A stretch of 24,375 bases of DNA from an uncultured Propionibacteriaceae bacterium (GTDB lineage Bacteria > Actinomycetota > Actinomycetes > Propionibacteriales > Propionibacteriaceae). The first letter of the stretch is position 1; every line of letters starts with the position of its first letter. The translations under genes were made by a program, and so were the position numbers. The notes under the pieces are model-generated. The model was given only the letters and a program-made list of their open reading frames with translations. It made no database searches and was not told the origin of the DNA. The stretch spans positions 1 through 24,375 of the forward strand of contig CALLVV010000039.1 in NCBI GenBank assembly GCA_938012815.1, read 5' to 3'. Positions 1 through 7,877 of the stretch are shown one piece after another.

Positions 1-769
1 GGCCGGGTTTGAGGGAAATGCCGCCGGTGTCGAAGGTGATGCCTTTGCCGACCAAGACGACGGGGGCGGTCTCTTTGTCGGCCGCGCCGAAGTAGCTCAA
101 TTCAATCAGATAGGGATCTTCCACGCTGCCTTTGGCGACCGACCAGAACGAACCCATGTTTTCTTTGATGTAGTCTTTTTCGATGATTTTGGCGTGTGCG
201 CCCAGTTTTTCGGCTTCGGCTTTGGCGGTGCGCGCTAAAAATTCGGGCGTGCATTCGTTGGGCGCGGCATTGCCCAAATCGCGGCAAAGGCTTTGTCCGT
301 AAACCTGCGCTTCGGCGACGCGCAGGGCTTCTTTGACGGCGGCTTCGTGTGCGGTGTAAAACACGGCTTGTGCGAATTTGGCGGGCTTGGCTTCTTTTTT
401 GTAGCGGTCGAAACGGTAGGCGGCGTTGCCGAACGCGATGGCAAAGGCTTCGGCAACGGCGGCGGCTTGCGCTTCATCGAAGGCATGGATGTCCGCATTA
501 ACCGTTTCCTGATTTTGCGCCCATTTGGCGGCTTCGGCAGCGGCCTTGTTCAGCGCGGCGCGGTCGGTTTTTTCGAGGCGGACGACGGCGACTGCCTGCA
601 AACCGTTGTCCGTCGGGATTTTGGTGTCGGCAAAAGTTTGACCTTCTTCAAGCGAAGACAAAAGGGCAAGGGCGGTCGGGTGGTTTAATTGTGCAGTTTC
701 GGTGCAGACAAATAACTGCGCGCCTGCCTGTTGCGGCTGCAAGGTTCCGGCTTTTGTGCTAAATTCCAC
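1..769 (-). CDS. pepA: Leucyl aminopeptidase, N-terminal part (Neisseria-type); runs off the left edge
   Basis: Cytosolic M17 metallo-aminopeptidase that removes N-terminal residues from peptides. The frame is open from a GTG at 769 to the window edge, about 256 codons of an expected ~470. The start is supported by an AGGAG 7 bases upstream. The protein begins with MEFSTKAG and contains a stretch reading GNAAPNECTPEF, characteristic of the PepA N-domain/linker. It ends in VLVGKGITFDTGGISLKPG, the start of the catalytic domain with the metal-binding lysine of the GKGxTFDTGG block. The metal-ligand C-terminal half is missing because the window ends. It is divergent from lptF, the same arrangement known from many proteobacteria. 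Base composition and codon use differ sharply from the DNA after position 1047. Family assignment is strong; the Neisseria origin rests on the near-match to remembered neisserial PepA and on the neighbouring uptake sequences. Confidence 0.93.
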   Translation of the reverse strand, partial: MEFSTKAGTLQPQQAGAQLFVCTETAQLNHPTALALLSSLEEGQTFADTKIPTDNGLQAVAVVRLEKTDRAALNKAAAEAAKWAQNQETVNADIHAFDEAQAAAVAEAFAIAFGNAAYRFDRYKKEAKPAKFAQAVFYTAHEAAVKEALRVAEAQVYGQSLCRDLGNAAPNECTPEFLARTAKAEAEKLGAHAKIIEKDYIKENMGSFWSVAKGSVEDPYLIELSYFGAADKETAPVVLVGKGITFDTGGISLKPG

Positions 770-802
770 GTTTATTCTCCTGATTGAGATGGTTTCGGGT
801 AG

Positions 803-839
803 TTTCAGACGACCCTTTGCATTAAAAGGTCGTCTGAAA
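803..839. repeat. Inverted pair of neisserial DNA uptake sequences
   Basis: TTTCAGACGACC at 803-814 and GGTCGTCTGAAA at 828-839 form a perfect 12-bp inverted repeat with a 13-base loop. The second arm reads AGGTCGTCTGAA, the variant DNA-uptake dialect of oral commensal Neisseria such as N. mucosa/sicca. Paired uptake sequences often act as transcription terminators, but here the pair lies between two divergent 5' ends, so a terminator role is doubtful. Confidence 0.88.
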
Positions 840-869
840 ACGGTTGGAAAGATTGTACTCCATTTGAGA

Positions 870-881
870 GGTCGTCTGAAA
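870..881 (+). repeat. Single neisserial DNA uptake sequence
   Basis: A third copy of GGTCGTCTGAAA, preceded by A to give AGGTCGTCTGAAA, lies 55 bases before the lptF start. Three copies within 80 bases make the neisserial origin of this segment very likely. No further copy was noticed after position 1047. Confidence 0.85.
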
Positions 882-936
882 CCTTGCGCAGACAATCCGC
901 CTGCGCCGAACCGCTACCGCTCCTAGCCGCGATTCT

Positions 937-1047
937 ATGATTTATCAAAGAAACTTCATCAAAGAACTCTCTTTTACCGCCGTCGGCATTTTCGTCGTCC
1001 TCTTGGCGGTGTTGGTCTCCACTCAGGCAATCAACCTGCTCGGACGT
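937..1047 (+). CDS. lptF: LptF (LPS export permease), first 37 codons only; cut by a sequence join
   Basis: LptF is an inner-membrane permease of the LptBFG complex that extracts lipopolysaccharide for transport to the outer membrane. From the ATG at 937 the protein reads MIYQRNFIKELSFTAVGIF and continues through a hydrophobic helix (about residues 14-30) to NLLGR, matching the neisserial LptF N-terminus. After codon 37 the frame turns into arginine/proline-rich nonsense because the DNA changes to high-GC actinomycete sequence. A lipopolysaccharide exporter cannot belong to the Gram-positive genome that follows. The open frame continues to 1653, but that extension is an artefact of the join. 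It is divergent from pepA, with 167 bases between the two starts. Confidence 0.85.
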
Positions 1048-1050
1048 TGC
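1044..1050. other. Probable chimeric join: Neisseria to actinomycete DNA
   Basis: Left of here are pepA/lptF and neisserial uptake sequences. Right of here a proline-rich, very GC-rich reading frame on the same strand but in another frame (from 1049) is already open, with no start codon or ribosome site. Both genes are therefore broken at the same point. This is inferred to be a laboratory or assembly join, not natural recombination. Confidence 0.85.
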
Positions 1051-2860
1051 CGCCCCGGGCGCGCAGCCGCGTCCCGTCCAGCCGCCCGTCACCGTCGAAC
1101 CAGCCCCCACGCCCACACCGGAAGAAACTCCCACGCCCTCGCCCGCTCCGTCCCCGGCCGAAGACCCCGGCCCGGCGGCCGAGGCACCTTCCGTGGACGA
1201 GCGCCCCGACCTGTCGGGTTACCTCGGACCGATCGGGGGCCTGCTGGCGGCGGGGGTCATCACAGGTCTGTCGCTGCGCCACAGGAACGCCCTGCACACC
1301 CGTCCCCTCGGGCGCCGCTCCATCCCCGTCCCACCCCCTCTCGAACGTTTCTGGACTGCTCTGGGACGCCGTGGCACGCAACCCCGGGCCGATGGTCCCG
1401 CCGATCTGTCCCCCACCTCCGTCCTGCTGGGCTGGCGCGGGGAGGAGGAAGTCTGGATCACTCTGGAGGAGAGCCGTTGCCTGTGGATCTCCGGAACCCA
1501 ATCGGAGGTCCTGGGAATAGCAGCCGGCACCTGGACCAGTCTGCTGTGTGCGCAGTGGTCGTCCGAGGTAGACGTGATAGCTGCCCATCCCCGGGAGACC
1601 TGGGCGGAAGCCATCGACGATCCCCGCCTCACGGTTCTCCCATCCACCGATGAGGCACTGGCGCAACTGGAGCGACTCTGCGCCAGTCGCCGCGTAGCGC
1701 TCGGCTCGGACCCGCTCACGGCCGCGCGTTCAGATCCGGACCGGGCCACCGGGTTCGCCCCCACCGTGTTCATCTTCTGCGACTCCCTGGCCAACCAGCA
1801 GATGGTCCGCGTCACCCGGGCACTCGAACTCGGCCGGGTCGGGGTCAGCGTGATGGCCCCGACCCGGCAACGTCCCTCCGCTCCGGGAAGTCATCTGGAG
1901 TTGCGAGACACGCAGATAGCGAGGCTGGACTCCGGGGAAGACTTCGAACCGCAGCTCATCCCGGGACCGGCCCGCCATGCACTGGTCGAGTTGTTCGCCT
2001 CCTCGATCACGCCGGAGTCGGAGCCCGCCCCCTGGTGGCACGACGATCCCCTTCCCCCCGATGAAAACCCGCTGCCCGGCAGCGGCCCCGTCAAGGATCC
2101 ACCCATGGCCGCCGAACCTCATTCCCCGACGCTGCTTCTCCTGGGGGAGGTGGACCTGGTGGCCTGCGACGGGCCGCGACCAGCCCGGGCCGCCGGGCGT
2201 TGCCTCGAATGCTGCGCATGGCTGCTCTCCAATCCCGGGGCGACCCCCACCCAGATGCGGGAGTCACTGATGGTCGCCGAGAGCACCAGGCGCTCAAACA
2301 TGTCCAGGCTGCGCGGCTGGCTGGGTAGGGGGCCGGAGGGAGAACACCTGCCCGACGCCTACTCCGGGCACATCCGGCTCGCCGCTTCCGTCTCGAGCGA
2401 TTGGGAGAGGTTCCAGTCGCTGCTCGCGGGTGGGGTCAACCGGGCCAGCGAATCGCTGCTGGCCGAGGCACTGGCACTGGTCCGGGGAACCCCACTGGGA
2501 AGTTTCGAGTTCCAGTGGAGCTGGGCGGAGCAGCTGCGCAGCGACATGGTGAGCATGATCATCGACGCCGCGGCGACGCTGGCGGATCGTTGCACGGCCC
2601 GCGGGGAACACGAGCTGGCCGACTGGGCCATCTCCCAGGGAATCCGCGCAGCCGGGGAAGTGGAGCCCCTGATGGTGCGACGGATTCGGTCGCTCGCCCA
2701 ACGCGGCGACCGGGCCGAGGTGGACCGGCAGGTGCTGCATCTCACGCGATCGGCACGCGCCTCGGGACGGGATCTCGGACCGGATTCGGTGCGCATGGTC
2801 CAAGAGGCCCTCCAGACCTGCCGTCAGGGAACCCGCCGGGAACGATCCGTCATCAGATGA
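1049..2860 (+). CDS. Membrane-anchored BTAD-type regulatory protein, N-terminus missing
   Basis: The frame is already open at the join and ends at TGA 2858-2860, giving 603 codons. It starts with a Pro/Ala/Glu-rich linker of about 48 residues (codons such as TPTPEETPTPSPAPSP). One likely membrane helix follows (PIGGLLAAGVITGL). Next comes a long cytoplasmic part of no clear family. The C-terminal ~240 residues carry a winged-helix-like segment (about LLGEVDLVACDGPRPARAAG) and an alpha-helical repeat region resembling the bacterial transcriptional activator domain (BTAD) of SARP-type proteins. Actinomycete proteins with this layout usually carry membrane helices and a LysM domain at the N-terminus; that part would lie left of the join and is lost. 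The GTG at 1193 is an internal codon, not the true start. The 3' end overlaps the convergent ECF gene by 8 bases. Target and signal are unknown. Confidence 0.72.
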   Translation, partial: AAPGAQPRPVQPPVTVEPAPTPTPEETPTPSPAPSPAEDPGPAAEAPSVDERPDLSGYLGPIGGLLAAGVITGLSLRHRNALHTRPLGRRSIPVPPPLERFWTALGRRGTQPRADGPADLSPTSVLLGWRGEEEVWITLEESRCLWISGTQSEVLGIAAGTWTSLLCAQWSSEVDVIAAHPRETWAEAIDDPRLTVLPSTDEALAQLERLCASRRVALGSDPLTAARSDPDRATGFAPTVFIFCDSLANQQMVRVTRALELGRVGVSVMAPTRQRPSAPGSHLELRDTQIARLDSGEDFEPQLIPGPARHALVELFASSITPESEPAPWWHDDPLPPDENPLPGSGPVKDPPMAAEPHSPTLLLLGEVDLVACDGPRPARAAGRCLECCAWLLSNPGATPTQMRESLMVAESTRRSNMSRLRGWLGRGPEGEHLPDAYSGHIRLAASVSSDWERFQSLLAGGVNRASESLLAEALALVRGTPLGSFEFQWSWAEQLRSDMVSMIIDAAATLADRCTARGEHELADWAISQGIRAAGEVEPLMVRRIRSLAQRGDRAEVDRQVLHLTRSARASGRDLGPDSVRMVQEALQTCRQGTRRERSVIR

Positions 2861-5066
2861 CCAATCCGAGCAGGTGGGGCAGGGCCGCCAGCGAAGCGGC
2901 CATCACCACCAGTTCGGTGTCCTCGCGGCTCCACCCGGCCTCCCCGAACCAGGTTCTGGGACCCGGGGCCGAGTAGCCGCGCGAATCCATGGCGATCGTC
3001 AGCCTTCCGGCCTGCCTGACCGATTCCACCAGCAGCGCGAGACACAGCGCGCCCCACTCACGCGCCTTGCTCACCGGGGAACGACCCGGACCGACCCCGC
3101 GGATCCGCCGTGCCCGCGAGATCTCCTGCCACAGCTCCGCGAACCCGTCGAGGCGGCGGAGGGCCGCGACCAAGGCCAGGACGGGACGCGACGGCAACCG
3201 CAGTGAACCCCCGAGATGATCCCCGAGAGCCGTGGGTTCCAGGAACGAGGCGGCCACCACACCGGGCAGCACGATGAACGCCACCCGCAGAGCGGCCACC
3301 AAGGCGGGTTCGACGGCACGGGGATCGGAGAGCAGCCAGTTGGACCAGGCGATGGATGCGATCGCGATGCCGGGGGCCACCAGCCGTCCGGGTGGGAAGC
3401 GGAACCGCAGCAGCACCATTCCCGTGACCACCAGGGCGGCCACCCCGATCGTCAGGGGCAGCAGTCCCCCTGCGATGACCCCCGATGCGGTGAGAAGAAT
3501 CGCCCCGAGAAGCAGGGACAGCGGACCGGCCCTCCCCAGCAGTCCCCCGGGTTCTGACCCTTCCCAGTTCCCCGGGGAGTGTTCCTCCCCACCCGTGGGT
3601 GGTGAGGGCAGGCAAATCCGTCGGTCTGTGAGGCGTGTCAACGCGGCGTCGTGGGTTGCGACCAGCACCCCGGTACCGGCTTCCCGGGCCGAGATCAGAA
3701 CACCCGCCACTGCGGCCCAGGCCACCCGGTCCAGCCCAACAGTGGGTTCGTCCGCCAAGAGGGCCCCGGGCGCGTGGAGCACCGAGGAGACCACGGCCAG
3801 GCGTCGCTGTTCCCCACCCGACAGGCTCAACGGATGGCGTGCCTCCATACCGTCGAGCCCCACCGCCGCCAGGAGCCACCGGGCCCGGGTCTCCACGTCC
3901 TCCCGGTCCCCTCCCAGCGCCAGGGCCGTGGCGGTCAGGGAGGACAACACGGTGTCCCCCACCACCAGGCCTTCCGCGAACTGCGGAACCCAGCCCGCTC
4001 TCGACGCGAGCTGCCGCGAGGTGAGGCGCGCCGGATCGTCGCCGCCAACCCTCACCTCTCCTGAGGTCACGGGCAGCGTTCCCAGGAGCGCGGCCAGCAG
4101 GGTGGACTTGCCCGCTCCGCTGTCGCCTGTGAGGACCACCAGTTCTCCTCGCCGTAGCTCCGCATCTATGTCGTGCAACACCCGCCGCGGCTCGTCCTGC
4201 CGGGTATTCCTCAGGGTGAGCGGCGGTTTCCGGTCGACCGTGATTCCCCGGGCCCGGGCCACGACCTCCCTCGTTTCCCGGGATGCGCTCCTTCCGAGGT
4301 CGACGGCAACGGGTTCCGGGTCGGGTGCCCCCGGGACCCAGAGCCCCAGCCTAAGGAGGCGGTCCCCCTCGGTTTCCAGGACATCCCCGAAAGGACCGTC
4401 GGCGAGAACACGTCCCGAGTCGATCACCACCAGCCGCTCCACGATCCCGGCCCAGCCGGAGATGTCATGATCGGCGACGACCAGGGTGGCGCCGGTGCGG
4501 GTGACCACGTCGTTCACCGCCTCCCGCAGCCGGGCGGCCGAGGGGGCGTCGAGCATCGCACCCGGTTCGTCGAGGAGAAGCACGCCGGGTTTCATGGCCA
4601 GCGCCCCTGCCAGCGCCAGCCGCTGTGCCTGCCCGCCCGACAGCGCCGCCGTCGGGTGTCCGGGGTGAAAAGGAAAATCAACCAGTTCCAGCGCTTCGGC
4701 GACCCGTCCGCGGATCTCCGCGACCGGCAGGCCGAGGTTCTCCGGCCCGAAGGCGACGTCACGCCCCACGGTCTCGGCGACGATCGAGTCGAAGGGCTGC
4801 TGCCCCACCAGGCCGACGTCACCGCGACCCGCGGCTGCCGGGACTCCTCCGACCGTCACCTCACCCGAGAGTTCCCCCGGGGTGTGATCCTCCAACACCC
4901 CGGCGAAGGCCCGCAGCAGGGTGGATTTCCCCGCCCCGCTGAGTCCAGCCAGCAGGACCCTCTCCCCCGCCCCGATCTCGAGGTCCACATTGTTCAGGAG
5001 CGGGTGATCGACGCCCAGGGGCTGCCATGTGAGCGCGACCGCCCGCAGCTGGCCCCGCTCAGCCAT
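2853..5066 (-). CDS. ECF transporter fused ATPase-ATPase-T protein (energy-coupling module, YkoD/YkoC-type)
   Basis: This 737-residue protein combines the whole energising module of an ECF vitamin importer. ATPase 1 has Walker A GLSGAGKST (41-49), signature LSGGQ (142-146), Walker B VLLLDEP (162-168) and switch H200. ATPase 2 has GDSGAGKST (314-322), LSGGEQ (415-420), ALLADEP (435-441) and H472. From about residue 510 to the end is a hydrophobic EcfT-like domain whose coupling helices carry ARRIRG (652-657) and MDSRGY (694-699), matching the Ala-Arg-Gly-type motifs of T components. The ATG at 5066 overlaps the S-component stop by 8 bases (ATGGCTGA), indicating translational coupling. The gene sits downstream of the TPP riboswitch, so it is predicted to be repressed by thiamine pyrophosphate. 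In many bacteria A and T subunits are separate genes; complete A-A-T fusion is less common but known. Confidence 0.9.
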   Translation of the reverse strand: MAERGQLRAVALTWQPLGVDHPLLNNVDLEIGAGERVLLAGLSGAGKSTLLRAFAGVLEDHTPGELSGEVTVGGVPAAAGRGDVGLVGQQPFDSIVAETVGRDVAFGPENLGLPVAEIRGRVAEALELVDFPFHPGHPTAALSGGQAQRLALAGALAMKPGVLLLDEPGAMLDAPSAARLREAVNDVVTRTGATLVVADHDISGWAGIVERLVVIDSGRVLADGPFGDVLETEGDRLLRLGLWVPGAPDPEPVAVDLGRSASRETREVVARARGITVDRKPPLTLRNTRQDEPRRVLHDIDAELRRGELVVLTGDSGAGKSTLLAALLGTLPVTSGEVRVGGDDPARLTSRQLASRAGWVPQFAEGLVVGDTVLSSLTATALALGGDREDVETRARWLLAAVGLDGMEARHPLSLSGGEQRRLAVVSSVLHAPGALLADEPTVGLDRVAWAAVAGVLISAREAGTGVLVATHDAALTRLTDRRICLPSPPTGGEEHSPGNWEGSEPGGLLGRAGPLSLLLGAILLTASGVIAGGLLPLTIGVAALVVTGMVLLRFRFPPGRLVAPGIAIASIAWSNWLLSDPRAVEPALVAALRVAFIVLPGVVAASFLEPTALGDHLGGSLRLPSRPVLALVAALRRLDGFAELWQEISRARRIRGVGPGRSPVSKAREWGALCLALLVESVRQAGRLTIAMDSRGYSAPGPRTWFGEAGWSREDTELVVMAASLAALPHLLGLVI

Positions 5067-5700
5067 GCCGGGCCAGGTGTTCCCGGCCGGCGGGGAAGGC
5101 GTTCAGCGCCCCGGTCGCGGCCATCGCCCTGACCAGGCCCCAGCCCCCGGCACCGGAGATCGCACTGCAGGAAACGACGGCGCACCCGAGGGCGACCAGT
5201 TTCATGCCGAGGGTGTACTCGCCCTGGTACACCCACCATTCCCAGCAACACAGTTCAAGGATGGCGGAGAACGCACCGGCCAGCATCGCAACCCAGAGAC
5301 GGAACCCCCGCCACAGGAAGACCGCGAGGACGATCTCGACCCCGAGCGCCTGCAACGCACCCGAGATCATCACGTTCAGTCCCCACTGGTTTCCCAGCAA
5401 CGCCTCGACGGTGGCGGCCACGATCTCGCAGAACAGGGCCGCCCCGGGGCGGCGCGCCACGAAGCCGCCCACGACCGCGGGCAGCACCCACACGCCTAGG
5501 GTCAGACTCGCCAGAGGCGGGAAGGCCGTGTTGAGCAACGCGGACACCGCAGGGTACAGCAACAGATCCCATCCCCAGAAGGCAACGCCTAACGCGACGC
5601 CGAGAATGGCGGTGGTCACGAGATCCACGGAACGCCACGCGACGGGTCCTCCCACCGCGAGCTGTGTCCTCGTCTTCGTCATCCTGACTGTTCCAGCCAT
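5059..5700 (-). CDS. ykoE: ECF transporter S component, YkoE-type (thiamine or hydroxymethylpyrimidine binding)
   Basis: A 213-residue integral membrane protein predicted to bind the vitamin and dock on the fused A-A-T module encoded next. About six hydrophobic segments are visible. The stretches LYPAVSALLNTAFPPLASL and RRPGAALFCEIVAATVEAL followed by GNQWG are typical of YkoE proteins. The start at ATG 5700 is chosen because AGGAG lies 5 bases upstream; an upstream in-frame GTG at 5760 would add 20 polar residues (PDVTSLRKTG...) without a ribosome site. It is first in the operon, and its 3' end overlaps the ATPase gene by 8 bases. A TPP riboswitch precedes it, which supports a thiamine-pathway substrate; thiamine versus its HMP precursor cannot be told from sequence. 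Confidence 0.86.
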   Translation of the reverse strand: MAGTVRMTKTRTQLAVGGPVAWRSVDLVTTAILGVALGVAFWGWDLLLYPAVSALLNTAFPPLASLTLGVWVLPAVVGGFVARRPGAALFCEIVAATVEALLGNQWGLNVMISGALQALGVEIVLAVFLWRGFRLWVAMLAGAFSAILELCCWEWWVYQGEYTLGMKLVALGCAVVSCSAISGAGGWGLVRAMAATGALNAFPAGREHLARHG

Positions 5701-5771
5701 GTCAACTCCTGTGGTTCGCCGGTCTGGCCCGGTTTTCCTCAGGGAGGTCACGTCGGGCACACCCGTCGCGA

Positions 5772-5873
5772 CCGGAGATTCCCGACTCCCTACGCCGGTG
5801 CTAACCGGTTCAGGTTCGAGGGTCTGCGGTTTCCCGCACTCTCAGCGCAACTGCGCTCCCCTGTCGTCTCCGG
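5772..5873 (-). promoter_or_regulatory. TPP (thiamine pyrophosphate) riboswitch
   Basis: Read on the minus strand, the leader holds the THI-box core: an ACAGGGGAGC arm, then CTGAGA (plus-strand 5840-5845). Next come the ACCCTCGAACCTGA block and CCGGTTAG/CACCGGCGTAGGGA with its CCGG-loop hairpin. The ends pair: CCGGAGA (5867-5873) with TCTCCGG (5772-5778), extended inward by CGAC/GTCG, giving a long P1. It lies 72 bases before the YkoE-type start. TPP binding would be expected to lower expression of the ECF operon. No clear T-tract terminator lies between the aptamer and the gene, so translational control is the simpler guess. Confidence 0.95.
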
Positions 5874-5942
5874 TGAACTCTACCGGCCAAGGTTCGGTGA
5901 TGCATCTCGACCACGACCTCCCGAATGGGCGGGCCCTCCTAT

Positions 5943-5948
5943 TACGAT
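5943..5948 (+). promoter_or_regulatory. Candidate -10 element for a leaderless DUF6049 transcript
   Basis: TACGAT is followed by exactly six bases and then GTG (5955) and ATG (5958). This spacing would put the RNA start at or next to the start codon, as in leaderless actinobacterial genes. No good -35 box and no ribosome-binding site were found. Confidence 0.45.
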
Positions 5949-5954
5949 GGCCCG

Positions 5955-7877
5955 GTGATGAGAAGGCTGATGACCTGGATGCTGCTGCTGGCAGCCGCGG
6001 TCGTCGGCATCGTTGCGTCCCCCTCCCGGGCGGATGGAAACCTCGATGTGAACATCGAGTCGCTCTCCCCGCAGCTGTTGGACCGTTCGCAGCCGGATCA
6101 GCGCATCACCATGACCGGGACGGTACGCAACAACACCAACCAAACCGTGGAGAACGCCAGCATCCATTTCTGGCGCTCAACCAAACCGATCACGGAACGC
6201 GACGAACTCAGGCAGGCACTCATCTCCGAAGCCTCGCAACCTTCGGGGAAACGGGTGACGAACTCCAAGGAGAACTATCAGGAACTGGGTGAACTGGCCC
6301 CGGGCGCCTCGGTCAAGTTCACGGTGAGTGCAACCATCGGGGAGCTCACCCTGTCGTCCAAGACGGACTCCGTCCACATGCTCGGCGCCCAGGTGCGTTC
6401 CAATTCCCCCAACCAGGATCCCGTGACGGTTGGCCGCGGCAGGGTGCTCGCCGTCACCGCGAAGAAACCGCTGCAGGTCTCGACCGTCGTGAAGCTCACC
6501 GCCCGGCCGACCCTGTTGGATGGCACGGATTTCCAGGACAACTCCCTCGAATCCGGGATCGTGGGAGAGCTGTCCGATTTGTTGACGGCAGCCGAGAAAC
6601 CAGGGGTCTACACGTTGCTGGATCCCTCCCTGCTGGTCGAGGCCCAGGCACTGGCCGGGGAACACACCGTCGCCGGCCAGGCCGCCCCCCCGAGCGAGAC
6701 GGCGAGCAACTTTGTGAACCGAATCAACAACCTGATCAGCACGGGCCGGGTGATGCGACTACCGTTCGGGAATCCCAACCTGGCGCGGCTGCACACCGCC
6801 GGGGACCTGAACGGCTTCGAGACCGCCCTGGGCTGGTCCGAAACCGCTTTGAAGGCCGCAGAGCTGGGGGCCATAGCCGAGGCCCCACTCGCTGCGGATC
6901 TGGACGGGAACGATTCCCAGGATCTGACGTTGACGCTGGCCCTCCACGGTTTCCAGAAGATTTTTGGAAACAACTTCACCTCCAGTGGAGAGATAAACAC
7001 CACGAACCACGGCGTCAAGGCCCATGCCCTGCGCGTGTCCTCCCCGGACCTGCCCGGCATCGGTCCCGGAAGCACATTCACGGAGGCACAGATCTCCGGG
7101 CGCCGTTTGGCCGAGGAGCTGCTGGGCGGATCGCCGACGGTCCATATGGTCCGCGAAGCCGCGGACATCAGCCGCGCGGATCTCCTGGCCGGTTCCGAAA
7201 CCACGTCTCCTCTGCCTGAACCCAGCGATCAGGCACGCTACGGGACCTCGACGGAGCAGGTAGGCGCGTGGTCCAAGCTGCGTTCCCAGGTTCAGGGCAT
7301 CTTCGATTCCACCCAGCTCCTGGAGGAACTGACGGATACCGACCGCACCGCGCTGAATGCGGCAACCGCCGCGCGGGCCTTCAACGACGCCTTCCACTCC
7401 GAGCAGGAGGCCATGGAGTTCGTCGGCGCCACCCCGAGCGAGAAACTGGCCCCGTCCACGATCCGGTTGAGCGCCGCCAGCCAGTTCGTGATGGGCTCCG
7501 AGACCAACAATTTCCCCGTCACAATCAGCAATCCGCTTCCCACCACCGTGAAGGTGCGGGTGCAATTCGTCAGTGACTCCCCCAACCGGATCTGGGTCGC
7601 CCCTTCCGAGCTGGTGACCCTCGGCCCCGGCGAGCACCGGACGGTCAGCGTCTCCCCGTCAACCGCATCCAACGGTGTGGTCACGGTCAGGGCACAGCTG
7701 ACGACCGAGCAGGGAACCGCGTTCGGGTCGGTGGTGCCGGTGGAGATCACGGCCACCGGCCTTGGGCGAGTCGGCTGGATCATCATTGTCATCTCGGGTG
7801 CAGTAGTGGTCGGGGGCACATTCCTGCGTATCAGGGCGGTGCAGAGGGAACGAGCCAGGGAGAGTCGTGAGCAGTAA
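5955..7877 (+). CDS. DUF6049-family secreted, C-terminally anchored protein (upstream partner of MurJ)
   Basis: A 640-residue protein with a signal peptide (MMRRLMTWMLLLAAAVVGIV, then a probable cleavage near SRADG). It has a large extracellular part and a C-terminal helix (VGWIIIVISGAVVVGGTFL) followed by a short basic tail, so it is predicted to face outward with its tail inside. The N-terminal part resembles an Ig-like/NEW3-type beta domain (ITMTGTVRNNTNQTVENASI). A second beta domain near residues 505-600 contains FPVTISNPLPTTVKVRVQF. Genes of this kind sit directly before murJ in mycobacteria (Rv3909) and other actinomycetes; function is unknown but an envelope role is likely. The start could be GTG 5955, favoured by the promoter spacing, or ATG 5958. 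An ATG at 5925 would precede the promoter-like element and spoil the signal peptide. Its stop overlaps the MurJ start by 11 bases. Confidence 0.82.
   Translation: MMRRLMTWMLLLAAAVVGIVASPSRADGNLDVNIESLSPQLLDRSQPDQRITMTGTVRNNTNQTVENASIHFWRSTKPITERDELRQALISEASQPSGKRVTNSKENYQELGELAPGASVKFTVSATIGELTLSSKTDSVHMLGAQVRSNSPNQDPVTVGRGRVLAVTAKKPLQVSTVVKLTARPTLLDGTDFQDNSLESGIVGELSDLLTAAEKPGVYTLLDPSLLVEAQALAGEHTVAGQAAPPSETASNFVNRINNLISTGRVMRLPFGNPNLARLHTAGDLNGFETALGWSETALKAAELGAIAEAPLAADLDGNDSQDLTLTLALHGFQKIFGNNFTSSGEINTTNHGVKAHALRVSSPDLPGIGPGSTFTEAQISGRRLAEELLGGSPTVHMVREAADISRADLLAGSETTSPLPEPSDQARYGTSTEQVGAWSKLRSQVQGIFDSTQLLEELTDTDRTALNAATAARAFNDAFHSEQEAMEFVGATPSEKLAPSTIRLSAASQFVMGSETNNFPVTISNPLPTTVKVRVQFVSDSPNRIWVAPSELVTLGPGEHRTVSVSPSTASNGVVTVRAQLTTEQGTAFGSVVPVEITATGLGRVGWIIIVISGAVVVGGTFLRIRAVQRERARESREQ

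Noticed and set aside
803..881. CRISPR-like short repeats
   Set aside because: These are three neisserial uptake sequences in mixed orientation, not regularly spaced repeats with spacers.
937..1653. 238-residue plus-strand frame beginning as LptF
   Set aside because: Only the first 37 codons are LptF; the rest is arginine/proline nonsense created by the join.
3232..4470. 412-residue plus-strand frame over the ECF ATPases
   Set aside because: Ser/Arg/Pro-rich shadow of conserved Walker-motif sequence on the other strand.
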